This document shows, piece after piece, positions 1 to 8,530 of a stretch of DNA of 26,255 nt. This DNA is from a virus. Below the pieces are notes generated by a model. The model saw only the letters and a program-made list of their open reading frames with translations, was not told where the DNA came from and searched no databases. Both the position numbers and the translations under genes were made by a program. The stretch lies in IMG/VR virus record IMGVR_UViG_3300034109_000132, positions 1 to 26,255 of that record; one strand, 5' to 3'. Within the stretch, counting starts at the first letter, position 1, and each line of letters begins with the position of its first letter.

Positions 1-1641
1 AAGAGCCCATTGAAAGGTCTTGCTAAAAGAAACCCATCTTTGAATATAAAATCAGTAGGGCTAAATCCTTATGAAATTTCCAATTTGAAACCTGGAACTG
101 TTGAAGGTGATGCAATAGCTAATGAGTGGGCTCGTGCAATAATTGGCTTTACAGATGTTATGGGAAATAGCAAGGATGACACATTTATCTCAGCCTTGTT
201 GTATAACTGGAAGAGAAACAAAGATCTTTTTGCAATGTTGAAATTTAAAGAATATGAATCACTTGGTTCTATTGCTGTAAATGAGCAAAAAGTAAAAATG
301 TCTGGGAACACTGGAGAGATAATTGATACGATTGTAAAAGGTAAAAAAGATTACTTTAAGCTCAAGGATCTTTTCGTAACACATGAAACACCTTATCCAG
401 TTGATATTGATGAACTTGGAAACCTTACTCTAAAACCAATGTCTGCATTTGATACAACTTCAATGGTATCTTTCAAAGGTCCATACCCTGGTGGTCCATA
501 TAATTTAGGAGATAAGGCAGAGTATTTCAGAGACACCCTGCATTTTGCTCTTAATCACCGAGTAACTGGTCATGGGTTCCGTGAAAATGTTCAAGAAGGT
601 AATTTTATAATTTCACAATTACTGCCAATGTTGAAAAATAACCCAGGAGCATTGGATAACTTATATACAGTTGATACATTTTTTACACCCCCACCAGGCA
701 AAGGGCTGAATTTCCCAGCAGGAACATTTAAAGTTGTCCCTATCAAGAAAGGAAGCGGGATAAACCCAACAGATGAATTAGAAAAATATATGATAGAAGT
801 TCTTAAGATTACAGAACAAGCAGATGTGGGGTCTACATTTGGCACTATATCTCCTGAACAGATAATTCAGAAATATAAGATTTCTGGAGGTGATCATGGA
901 TCAGAAGATTATGCCGATAATGCCATTTCGTTCTTGTTCGCTAAGCTTCTTGGAGTAAAAACTGGTCGTCATTTTGATCAATTTAATTCATCAACGATGT
1001 TTGGTTCTATGAAGCAAGGGGCAAACATAAACCCATCAGAGTATCTAAACTCATATTATTACCCAATGGCGGGAGAGAATGCTTGGTCAAGGGTAATGTC
1101 AAGAAATCCTTTTGCGCAGAATTTTGATATGCCGTATGACAATCCGCAATTGATGGAAAAAATCCAAAAGGTGTATGACACATTTAAGATGAATGAGATG
1201 TCCTTTCCAGGCGGTTTGCCTTACAACAGAAGAGCATATAACGGCGGATACATGCCTAAGTTTAAGAAAGGTGGCTACCTCAAGTTTAAAGAAGGCGGGG
1301 AAGTTCCTTCTATTCTTCATGGTGGAGAGTATGTTCTTAACTCTGCGGCTGTAAAGAAATACGGCTTAGCACATCTTGAAGCAATGAATCAAATGAAGTT
1401 TAATGTCCCAAGCGCAGGGTTCTCAGTACCACAGGCATCATACAGTGGCAGTGCGGCTGGCGGAATGACAACATCAACACAGAATGTAAACATCTATGTT
1501 GACAACTTTATCGGAGAGCCAGAATGGTTCAACTCAATGATGAAAGATTACAACACCAAGATTTTGCCAAAGAACCAAAAAGCCGCTGGTCTTGAAAATC
1601 GTGTAATTTCAACATACAATGGTTTGAATAGGGGTCAATAA
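1..1641 (+). CDS. Tape measure protein, C-terminal part (5' end outside window)
   Basis: The reading frame is open from the first base, so the gene starts upstream; the first possible start inside the window is TTG at 10. Residues below count from there. Near residues 410-450 there are Lys/Gly-rich KKGGY- and KEGGE-type repeats followed by HGGEYVLNSAAVKKYG. This 'xGGEYVxN..A..xYG' signature is typical of the C-terminus of phage tape measure proteins, which set tail length and pass through the tail at infection. Residues about 120-300 look globular rather than coiled: a VTHETPYPVD segment and HFALNH..TGH (H178, N182, H183, H188) suggest an inserted enzyme-like domain whose function I do not recognise. 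The last residues overlap the next start by one base (TAATG), so translation is probably coupled to the downstream tail genes. The tape measure call rests on the C-terminal signature and the position before the distal tail genes. Confidence 0.75.
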   Translation, partial: KSPLKGLAKRNPSLNIKSVGLNPYEISNLKPGTVEGDAIANEWARAIIGFTDVMGNSKDDTFISALLYNWKRNKDLFAMLKFKEYESLGSIAVNEQKVKMSGNTGEIIDTIVKGKKDYFKLKDLFVTHETPYPVDIDELGNLTLKPMSAFDTTSMVSFKGPYPGGPYNLGDKAEYFRDTLHFALNHRVTGHGFRENVQEGNFIISQLLPMLKNNPGALDNLYTVDTFFTPPPGKGLNFPAGTFKVVPIKKGSGINPTDELEKYMIEVLKITEQADVGSTFGTISPEQIIQKYKISGGDHGSEDYADNAISFLFAKLLGVKTGRHFDQFNSSTMFGSMKQGANINPSEYLNSYYYPMAGENAWSRVMSRNPFAQNFDMPYDNPQLMEKIQKVYDTFKMNEMSFPGGLPYNRRAYNGGYMPKFKKGGYLKFKEGGEVPSILHGGEYVLNSAAVKKYGLAHLEAMNQMKFNVPSAGFSVPQASYSGSAAGGMTTSTQNVNIYVDNFIGEPEWFNSMMKDYNTKILPKNQKAAGLENRVISTYNGLNRGQ

Positions 1642-2036
1642 TGGATCTATACAAGTTGCTAACAATTGACGGTATTGAGATTACAGAACACGGAAGAACC
1701 TTGAAGATTGATGAGGAGATTGCTGCTAACGATATTGACCTAGCCAGCGGTCACAGAAGAAGATACTATTCTAAGAATAAGCAAAAGTTTTCAATAAGCT
1801 GGAAGTATCTCCCAAGTGTGCAGAATATAACTGCAGATGGTCGGGTTGGACAAAGCTATCTAAGTAATTTAGTCAACACAAGAGCAAGCGTAACAGTCGG
1901 GATAGAACTAGCCCCAGGTGAGGGTTATACAGAATATGAATGCTTTATTGATTCGTATTCAGAAACACTGATAAGAAGACATATGCCAACAAAGTGTTCG
2001 TATTATGATGTTGAGTTGTCTTTGGTGGAGGTTTAA
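1641..2036 (+). CDS. Small tail protein (distal-tail-like)
   Basis: A 131-residue protein with no signal peptide or membrane segment. Its position directly after the tape measure gene is where distal tail (Dit-like) or tail-tip proteins are normally encoded, so a structural tail role is inferred. The sequence aligns by eye over its whole length with the C-terminal ~135 residues of the next gene product. Shared landmarks are an L.IDG..IT.H.R start, a basic RRYY/TRYY segment, FS[IL]SW.[WY]LP followed by a TAD motif, and a terminal ESLIRR/ETLIRR segment ending in L.EV. This paralogy suggests two versions of one structural domain in the tail tip. The start ATG overlaps the preceding stop by one base. 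I recognise no named family, so the precise role is uncertain. Confidence 0.6.
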   Translation: MDLYKLLTIDGIEITEHGRTLKIDEEIAANDIDLASGHRRRYYSKNKQKFSISWKYLPSVQNITADGRVGQSYLSNLVNTRASVTVGIELAPGEGYTEYECFIDSYSETLIRRHMPTKCSYYDVELSLVEV

Positions 2037-3095
2037 ATGTCTGCCAGTTGGTTTAGCTTCTCCGAGCCCCTCAATAGTGGTATTGATTTCTACTTAGCAG
2101 ACGACAATGATGTAATAGTCGCTTTAAGCTCATCTGCAAGTTTAACAGTTGATTCTTATAGAATAATTCATGGCGATATTGTACTTTCAGCCCAGGCTGA
2201 TTCTAGCGTTAGTGCGCATAAAATTATTTTTGCAGATGTTGCGCTCTCTGGTTTATCAGTAACTGCTACCGTAGCTACAGAAAGACAAGATGCACTAGTC
2301 ACCGTTTCTGCCAACACAACTGTTGCTGTAACAATGATGAAGTTTTCGTATTCGGAATCTTCTCAAAGTGCCTCTGTAGATGTTGCTCAAACAGTTACGA
2401 GAATTGCAGAGTCCGCTGCAGTATTGTCGTCATCTGCAGACATTACCGCTGCTTTTATGAAGTTTGCAAACTCAGCCGCAGTGGTTTCAGCTTCTGCATC
2501 ACTAACTAGCGTTGGGACTAAGATTTCACAAGCAATTTCTGCATTGTCATCATCATTGCAATTAACTGTTGCTGGCAAAATATCTCTTGCAACAATTAGA
2601 ATTAATCTTGTTGAAATAGGGAACATGACTGCTGAGGCAATTAAGTTTGCTGTTAATGGAACTGTTGATTCATCCGTAATTAGAACATTTATGCTTCTTG
2701 ATGGTAGAGCAATTACAAATCACAACAGGAAGTTTGATTCTGGTCTTGAGCCAATTTTTACTCAAAATAAAAATTGGAATAATAGAAAGACAAGGTACTA
2801 TAAGTCTACAAGTAGATCGGGTAGAAGAACATTCAGTCTTTCATGGTCATGGCTACCTAATTCACTAGAGTACACAGCGGATCAAAAAGAGGCTCGTGAT
2901 TATATTAAAACCATAGCTTCCGACCCAAGCCATCATATATTAAAAATAGTTAATTTAGATGAGTCTGGGGTTACACCACCAACAGAAACAAGTTATAATG
3001 TATTAGTGAAAGATTATAATGAATCATTGATTAGAAGAGACTTGTCTAATGATGTATATTTCTGGGACTGCTCTATAACCTTGGAAGAGGTTTAA
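2037..3095 (+). CDS. Tail protein with 20-residue tandem repeats and distal-tail-like C-terminal domain
   Basis: A 352-residue protein in two parts. Residues about 31-190 consist of eight tandem modules with an exact 20-residue period for the first seven: Ser at 31, 51, 71, 91, 111, 131, 151 and 171. Each module reads roughly LS.SASLTV...KI..A., with a Lys/Arg-Ile/Phe pair at 42-43, 62-63, 102-103, 122-123, 142-143 and 162-163. The Ser/Ala/Val/Thr-rich alternation suggests a beta-solenoid or beta-rich stalk. Residues about 218-352 are a paralogue of the preceding 131-residue protein. The natural reading is a tail-tip protein whose distal-tail-like base carries an extended stalk. It follows its neighbour immediately (TAA then ATG) and is followed the same way by the large hub gene. 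No signal peptide or catalytic motif is visible. Confidence 0.6.
   Translation: MSASWFSFSEPLNSGIDFYLADDNDVIVALSSSASLTVDSYRIIHGDIVLSAQADSSVSAHKIIFADVALSGLSVTATVATERQDALVTVSANTTVAVTMMKFSYSESSQSASVDVAQTVTRIAESAAVLSSSADITAAFMKFANSAAVVSASASLTSVGTKISQAISALSSSLQLTVAGKISLATIRINLVEIGNMTAEAIKFAVNGTVDSSVIRTFMLLDGRAITNHNRKFDSGLEPIFTQNKNWNNRKTRYYKSTSRSGRRTFSLSWSWLPNSLEYTADQKEARDYIKTIASDPSHHILKIVNLDESGVTPPTETSYNVLVKDYNESLIRRDLSNDVYFWDCSITLEEV
2127..2606 (+). repeat. Eight-unit degenerate 60-bp coding repeat
   Basis: The stretch encodes eight consecutive 20-residue modules (the last one residue out of register) inside the tail protein. The register is held at the protein level, with Ser at the first position of every unit. 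The DNA copies have diverged strongly: identity is mostly limited to codons for the Ser/Ala/Val core and the Lys-Ile pair. That pattern indicates an old, selected repeat rather than a recent slippage expansion. Confidence 0.7.
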
Positions 3096-6000
3096 ATGCT
3101 TCAGTACGGTCTACATGGAAAACAAATATCTGACACTTTTGTGCAGAGCACGACTGCCATATCTCAGACAATTAAGCCTCTAATCCTGATTGACTGGTTA
3201 GACAGCAGGCATGTGACTAAATATAATAATACAGAAATTGCTACATCTACATCATCATTTACAACGCCAACAACTAACGATATTAATCTAGAAGTGTCTG
3301 GGATGTTGTTGAGGACTAACCGAATAACGCCGACATACCGATCTTTGTCTACGAGCGAGGTGGAATTTAATAAAAGAAATAGGTCTGATTATTATTTTAC
3401 TCCAAATGAGTCAATGAATGGGATAGAACGCCAGTCATTTACATGGGCTGTTTGTGATGCAAAAGATAAGTTTGGCAAAACAATTACAGCCAATGGTCAA
3501 TGGCATGCGCTTCCATCGTCAAAAGATGACAATTATGAATATGGTTTTGTGTCTGGTGTCAAAAGCACAAGCTCACTCCATGCGACAAGAAGCGGGTATG
3601 AGTTTACCAGCCCAGTAATTATTCAATACAACTTTACAGGCAGACCAATAAATATACTTAAAGTTATTACATCAGAATTTAATGGTCAAATCAAATCTTA
3701 TAACATTCAAGCCTATGAGGATACAACCACAATGGTATTTAATACTGATTCAGAAATACCAGACGCTTCTTATTATAATACGCACTATTTAAATAGCGCT
3801 AATATTAACAAAGTGGTATTAACTATCTATACTACTAAGAACCCACTTGATCGTGCGAGGGTGAATGAAGTAGCGCCAGTTTACCAGACAGATGTTACAG
3901 ATTATGTAATTGATTTTAATGTTTCTAAAGTAAGAGATGTACACGAAACAAGTCTCCCAATTGCAGGCGGTGGTTCTTCAACTTGCTCATTAAAACTTGA
4001 CAATAATGGTAAAGATTTTAACTTGTTCAGTTCCGCCTCAACATACGGTAAATATATGAAAAAAGATTTGCGGGCATATGTTTACACAGGTTGGCAGATA
4101 GAGAAAACAAAAGAGGTACTGATTAATACAGTTCTGAGTGCCAACATCATATCATCTTCATCAGCAATCACAGTAGGCTCAACAGACGGTATGCCATCGG
4201 GTGGTGGTAATAATAATTATATTGTAACTATAAACCCTGGCGCAACAACTCAAGAGCGTGTTCTGTGTTATAAAGATTCATACAATACTCTCGCTGTTGT
4301 TGAAAGGGGGTATGGGGATACGGAAGCCTTTGCTCACACTATTGGCGAAACTGTGGTATTTGATCCATACGAATATGTCCCGTGTGGAATTTTTTATGTT
4401 GATGAATGGCAATCTTCATCTAACGACATGACAGTGAATGCTACTCTGAGCAATTGGAATAAGTTTACGAATGAAAAAATGATCACTAATGGCTACTTTA
4501 TGCAGGAGAGTACAATTGCGGAAGCTGTTAACAATCTTCTTTTAAGAACTAATTTTCCAAAAAATGATATTGATTATTTCTCAAAGCCTTCAAAGACATA
4601 TAAAAAAGATGACGCTGTTTTACATTTCGGGTTTGATGAGGATACTGTTGATAGAGCGACCACGCAGAGAGTGCCGACTGCATCCCTCAGGGCTAGGTTT
4701 GTAGCCTTACCAGAGAAACAGCAGAATACAATTAAAGATATTAAACTTGATGCTAACGACAGAACTCTTTCTGCTGAGGAAGTATCTCTGGATATTATTA
4801 CATATGTAGCTCCATCTTTTGTTTCTACATCCAATGCTATTTCAACTCAACCTGGTGGTGAAGCAGAGCCAGTGAGTTTGAATTATCAAAATGATTCTTT
4901 TACTGCATCTAATGGGTCAACAATAACTGATTATTACAATGGTGTATTTGATGGTTATTATATCCCCTCAAGCAGCGGTGTCCAAAGATTGTGTCTTGAT
5001 GTCAAAAATTGCGGCGTTAGGATGTTCTTTAATAAGAACTTAACTGAAATTAATGAGTGGTATGAGATTGACCCAGGTAATAACACTGCTACAACATTTT
5101 TGACAGAGGAAATGGATTTAACAGCTGGAAAATTATACGAAATAAGAATAGAGTTCTTTCATAAAACTAATAATTTCGGCATTGCTTTAAAGAAGGATAT
5201 TGGCGGTACGATTGACTGGGTATGGGGGCATGAATGTGTAACAATGCCTAGTTTTGATTATGTTGGTAGCAAGAGTGATGTTACATATTTGAATTTTTCC
5301 AGCGGTTCTTGGTCTGTAAATACGGCAGGTAATTTTGTTGAAAGAGTAGCTAATAGGAATGATGGCAGATATATCGGTTCGGTGCTCACTGGTCAAACAA
5401 GTGGTGTGGTGTCAGACCCTAGCAATAAAAGCGTATTACTAGCAAGTAACTCTTATATTAGAGTACCATATCATATATCTTACGATGTTTTCAACTCATC
5501 AAGTAGCGCTTATACTAACGAGTTTAGTTTTGAGGTTTATGCAAAGTTCCATAATGGCTCATTCTCAAGCAATGGGGAATACATAAGTAATTGGTCAAAT
5601 GCTACTTCAACATCTGGTTTTGAGTTTTTCAATACATCATCTTCAAATGGTTTTAAATTCAAAACAAGCGCTGGAACTGCCACTGTGTCATCAAATACAG
5701 CATTATCAAGTTCATCTTTTACACATATCGCTGTTACTTACAAGTCAAACAGTTTGAAATACTATATCAACGGAGCGCTGGCTAATACAGTAACAACATC
5801 TGGGACATTATTAGCTTACACTGGGAAAGATCTAACAATCGGGGGCAGGGGCGCTTCATTTACACCAGAAACTATTTCAGAGTTTGCTATTGAAAATCCA
5901 CCTGCAACAATCAGATCTTTCTATATTGATGAATTTGCAATATTTAAAAAATCATTGTCTGCTGATGAAGTTAAAAAGCATTACATTGAGACTCAAATGC

Positions 6001-7127
6001 AGCCAGTTTTTGTTATGCCATTTATTTATGGTAATGAAACAACTATCCAATCATTGATTGATACAATAAGTTTGGCGGATTTAGGAAGATTATATATTGA
6101 TGAATACGGCAAAGCTAGATACGAGCATTACTATAGATTTTTTGAATCTACAATTGCTCAACATGCTAGTGTCCAAAAGACATTCTCAGATGATACAAAT
6201 ATCATTGATGCTTCATACAATGTACAGCTACAGGCAAATAAAGTAACTGTAAAATTAACTGGAGTTTCAACAAAAAATAATGCTCTTCAGGGCTTATGGT
6301 CTCCTGAAGATGGAACAACATTAGCTGTTGGAAAACTTAATGCAAATATTGCATCCAATGCGGCATCAATACCAATGATAACAACAGACAAGCCATATTT
6401 CCCAAAAAGCGGTTATGTTAAGTTAGATGATGAAGTAATTAGATATGAAAGTAAGACTGCTAATTCCTTAGATACTCTCACAAGGGCTTACTTCAATACA
6501 GTAGCCGCTGCGCACACTGCTAACACATTAGTTAGAGAAGTGCAGCAATATACAGTAACTTATAATGCCGCACCAGCGTATCAAGTGCAAAACCCTTTAA
6601 TTTCTGGGATTTTCAATAAGAAGCCAGCACTGGTTGAAATCATAAAATATGAGCCTAATGCCTATAAAGCTAATTTGATCGTTGCTGCATCTCAGTACGC
6701 CGCAGACGGTTCCGAAGTTTGGCTGAAAGGAACTGATGAATTAAACAATGAACAATCTGTAGCTGCAATTGCTGGGATACCAATTGTTGTTCAGCAAACG
6801 AATAACGATATTAGAGAGCAAACTAATACATTAAGTGACAATATTCGCCTTTATGGGTTAAAAGAAATTGTTATTGAGAATGAATTTATAACAAACCTGG
6901 CTCATGCTAAAACTATTGCTGATTTTATAATATCTAAAATGAGCGATCCAGTGCCAGTTTTAAATCTAACTGTAACCCCAACGCCAACAATTCAATTAGG
7001 GGACAGAATTCGTATATCTTCAATGGATTCTTTTGATATAATTAATGGTGATTATTGGGTTATTAGTACAGAGATAGGGTATGGATCACAACCAAGTCAA
7101 ACTATGGTTGTAAGGAAGGTGGTTTAA
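3096..7127 (+). CDS. Large tail hub / tail-tip adhesin with PA14-like and LamG-like domains
   Basis: A 1343-residue structural protein, by position and domains the tail hub or receptor-binding tip protein. Residues about 100-250 look like a beta-sandwich of galactose-binding type (weak). About 342-420 and 1078-1149 are two copies of a small phage-tail module sharing a SA[AS]I.V..TD start, an ER/IRYES strand and a TR/ERGY..T.A..H segment. About 594-700 reads as a PA14-like domain (YYNGVFDGYYIPSSSG, then WYEIDPG, and LTAGKLYEIRIEFF). About 775-962 reads as a LamG/concanavalin-A-like domain (FSFEVYAKF, THIAVTYK, LKYYINGALANT, FYIDEFAIFKKSLSADEV). The last ~100 residues, with TIQLGDRIRI and a Y-W-V-I strand, match the usual hub ending. 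The layout suggests a conserved hub split by carbohydrate-binding insertions that could select the host surface glycan. Domain names are my reading by eye. Confidence 0.65.
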   Translation: MLQYGLHGKQISDTFVQSTTAISQTIKPLILIDWLDSRHVTKYNNTEIATSTSSFTTPTTNDINLEVSGMLLRTNRITPTYRSLSTSEVEFNKRNRSDYYFTPNESMNGIERQSFTWAVCDAKDKFGKTITANGQWHALPSSKDDNYEYGFVSGVKSTSSLHATRSGYEFTSPVIIQYNFTGRPINILKVITSEFNGQIKSYNIQAYEDTTTMVFNTDSEIPDASYYNTHYLNSANINKVVLTIYTTKNPLDRARVNEVAPVYQTDVTDYVIDFNVSKVRDVHETSLPIAGGGSSTCSLKLDNNGKDFNLFSSASTYGKYMKKDLRAYVYTGWQIEKTKEVLINTVLSANIISSSSAITVGSTDGMPSGGGNNNYIVTINPGATTQERVLCYKDSYNTLAVVERGYGDTEAFAHTIGETVVFDPYEYVPCGIFYVDEWQSSSNDMTVNATLSNWNKFTNEKMITNGYFMQESTIAEAVNNLLLRTNFPKNDIDYFSKPSKTYKKDDAVLHFGFDEDTVDRATTQRVPTASLRARFVALPEKQQNTIKDIKLDANDRTLSAEEVSLDIITYVAPSFVSTSNAISTQPGGEAEPVSLNYQNDSFTASNGSTITDYYNGVFDGYYIPSSSGVQRLCLDVKNCGVRMFFNKNLTEINEWYEIDPGNNTATTFLTEEMDLTAGKLYEIRIEFFHKTNNFGIALKKDIGGTIDWVWGHECVTMPSFDYVGSKSDVTYLNFSSGSWSVNTAGNFVERVANRNDGRYIGSVLTGQTSGVVSDPSNKSVLLASNSYIRVPYHISYDVFNSSSSAYTNEFSFEVYAKFHNGSFSSNGEYISNWSNATSTSGFEFFNTSSSNGFKFKTSAGTATVSSNTALSSSSFTHIAVTYKSNSLKYYINGALANTVTTSGTLLAYTGKDLTIGGRGASFTPETISEFAIENPPATIRSFYIDEFAIFKKSLSADEVKKHYIETQMQPVFVMPFIYGNETTIQSLIDTISLADLGRLYIDEYGKARYEHYYRFFESTIAQHASVQKTFSDDTNIIDASYNVQLQANKVTVKLTGVSTKNNALQGLWSPEDGTTLAVGKLNANIASNAASIPMITTDKPYFPKSGYVKLDDEVIRYESKTANSLDTLTRAYFNTVAAAHTANTLVREVQQYTVTYNAAPAYQVQNPLISGIFNKKPALVEIIKYEPNAYKANLIVAASQYAADGSEVWLKGTDELNNEQSVAAIAGIPIVVQQTNNDIREQTNTLSDNIRLYGLKEIVIENEFITNLAHAKTIADFIISKMSDPVPVLNLTVTPTPTIQLGDRIRISSMDSFDIINGDYWVISTEIGYGSQPSQTMVVRKVV

Positions 7128-8512
7128 TGGCTTTGCGTCAAACATTGTCAACTGGTACATCTGAAAGTTCTATTATATTTTTCAACGGTGGGCACAATCA
7201 TAATGGGGTTTCTTCAGCGTTGATTGATGTGTCAAAATATTCCCTTTATGATTTTACAACAGACTTTTTGGGGACACAGGCTAGGAGAGATGGTCCGCAA
7301 GCTAATAATTATGGAAAGTTTAAAGAGGTTGTCGCTAGAATTGTTAGAGAGGATGTATTAACTACTGCTGGCATCACGCTATTGCCGAATCAAGTTAAGG
7401 CAAACAATATTGCCGCTGGGTCAATTACGGCAACCGCATTGGCTGCAAATATTGTTCTTGTTAATAATGTAATTAGAAGTAATAATTTTGATGGGACTGT
7501 AGCGGCTAATGGTGTTATTACAAGTCAAGGGACATCTGGGTGGGCTATAACTAGTGCTGGCTCTGCTGCCTTCTCAAACACCGCTATTAGAGGGACATTA
7601 ACTGCAGGTGCTGTCTCTACTCCAGGTATTGACATTGACTCCAATGGTAATCTAACATCAAATGCTAGTACTTTTGGTATTTATGCCAATGGTGCTATAT
7701 TTACATCAAGTGGTAATTTTTCGGTTGATGCATCTGGAAATCTTTATGCTGAAAATGCAACGATTTATGGAGAAATAAACGCAACAAGTGGTTCAATAAG
7801 TGGTAATTTGCTTGTGGGCGGTACAATATCATCAACTGATATTACTGGTGTTAACATCTCTGGTGTCAATATAGATGGTTCAACGATTACAGTGGGAAGT
7901 CGTATTCTCCTGCCAGTTGATGGCGGTCAGATTCTTCTTGGGACAGCTTCTGGCGGTAGCGCAACTCAGGTTTCTATATTCGCTGAAGGCTCGCAGGGCT
8001 TATATATAGATACAAGCGGGCTAGGGAGTTCTTGGTTCGCTGGAGCAACTTGGTATGTAAATCTACAAGAATTTGCATCACAAAGATACATCACTGGACT
8101 TAATTCTTTCGTTGGATCAGGAACTAACTTGTGCGTTAGTGCTGGAGAAATTAGAAGAGTAAGCTCAAAAAGAGAATTAAAAGACAATATTCAAGATTTC
8201 AATGATATTTCTTTAATTGATAATTTAAAACCAGTAACTTTTATATGGAAAAAAAATCCTCATACTAAAAAGAATGAGACAGAAGAAGAGCGATCTAGAA
8301 GAGAGTCTTCTATTAATATTGGTTTTATTGCAGAGGAAGTGGAAGAGGTTAGTAATGGTTTATTGTCTGTTTATAACTACGAAGAAGGCGGTAATGGAGA
8401 AGTTGAAATGTATAAACATCTTGATATCCTTGCCCTTTCTGTTGCCAATATTAAAGATTTAAGAACAAGGATATCTTCTTTGGAAGCAAGGATTGCCGAG
8501 TTAGAAGGCTAA
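7127..8512 (+). CDS. Tail fibre with C-terminal S74 self-cleaving chaperone domain
   Basis: A 461-residue fibre protein. The N-terminus carries GGHNHNGVSS (H23, H25), an HxH motif of the kind seen in fibre trimers, where paired histidines can bind metal. Residues about 90-340 are Gly/Ser/Thr/Asn-rich repeats such as GTSGWAIT, IDIDSNGNLTS and VDASGNLYAEN, typical of elongated trimeric fibres. The C-terminus is a Peptidase_S74 intramolecular chaperone: SSKRELKDNI at 346-355, LKPVTFIWKK, and INIGFIAEEVEEV. Aligned to the family's S-x4-K dyad, the catalytic pair is S347 and K352, so autocleavage is predicted between S346 and S347, releasing a ~115-residue chaperone after trimer folding. The end (IKDLRTRISSLEARIAEL) is the usual coiled coil. 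The final codons overlap the likely -10 promoter region of the next gene. Confidence 0.85.
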   Translation: MALRQTLSTGTSESSIIFFNGGHNHNGVSSALIDVSKYSLYDFTTDFLGTQARRDGPQANNYGKFKEVVARIVREDVLTTAGITLLPNQVKANNIAAGSITATALAANIVLVNNVIRSNNFDGTVAANGVITSQGTSGWAITSAGSAAFSNTAIRGTLTAGAVSTPGIDIDSNGNLTSNASTFGIYANGAIFTSSGNFSVDASGNLYAENATIYGEINATSGSISGNLLVGGTISSTDITGVNISGVNIDGSTITVGSRILLPVDGGQILLGTASGGSATQVSIFAEGSQGLYIDTSGLGSSWFAGATWYVNLQEFASQRYITGLNSFVGSGTNLCVSAGEIRRVSSKRELKDNIQDFNDISLIDNLKPVTFIWKKNPHTKKNETEEERSRRESSINIGFIAEEVEEVSNGLLSVYNYEEGGNGEVEMYKHLDILALSVANIKDLRTRISSLEARIAELEG

Positions 8513-8518
8513 ATGAGG

Positions 8519-8524
8519 TATAAT
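8519..8524 (+). promoter_or_regulatory. Promoter -10 box for a leaderless transcript
   Basis: A perfect TATAAT lies with six bases between it and the ATG at 8531, so the expected transcription start falls on or beside the A of the start codon. No Shine-Dalgarno sequence precedes this ATG. No convincing -35 box is seen; TTGCCG at 8493-8498 would give a 20-base spacer. Leaderless genes with -10-dominated promoters are well known in Actinobacteria. Confidence 0.65.
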
Positions 8525-8530
8525 AGTTAA

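Noticed and set aside
2127-2606. Possible CRISPR-like or satellite DNA repeat
   Set aside because: Units are 60 bp, adjacent without spacers, highly divergent at DNA level and in one reading frame; they encode a protein repeat.
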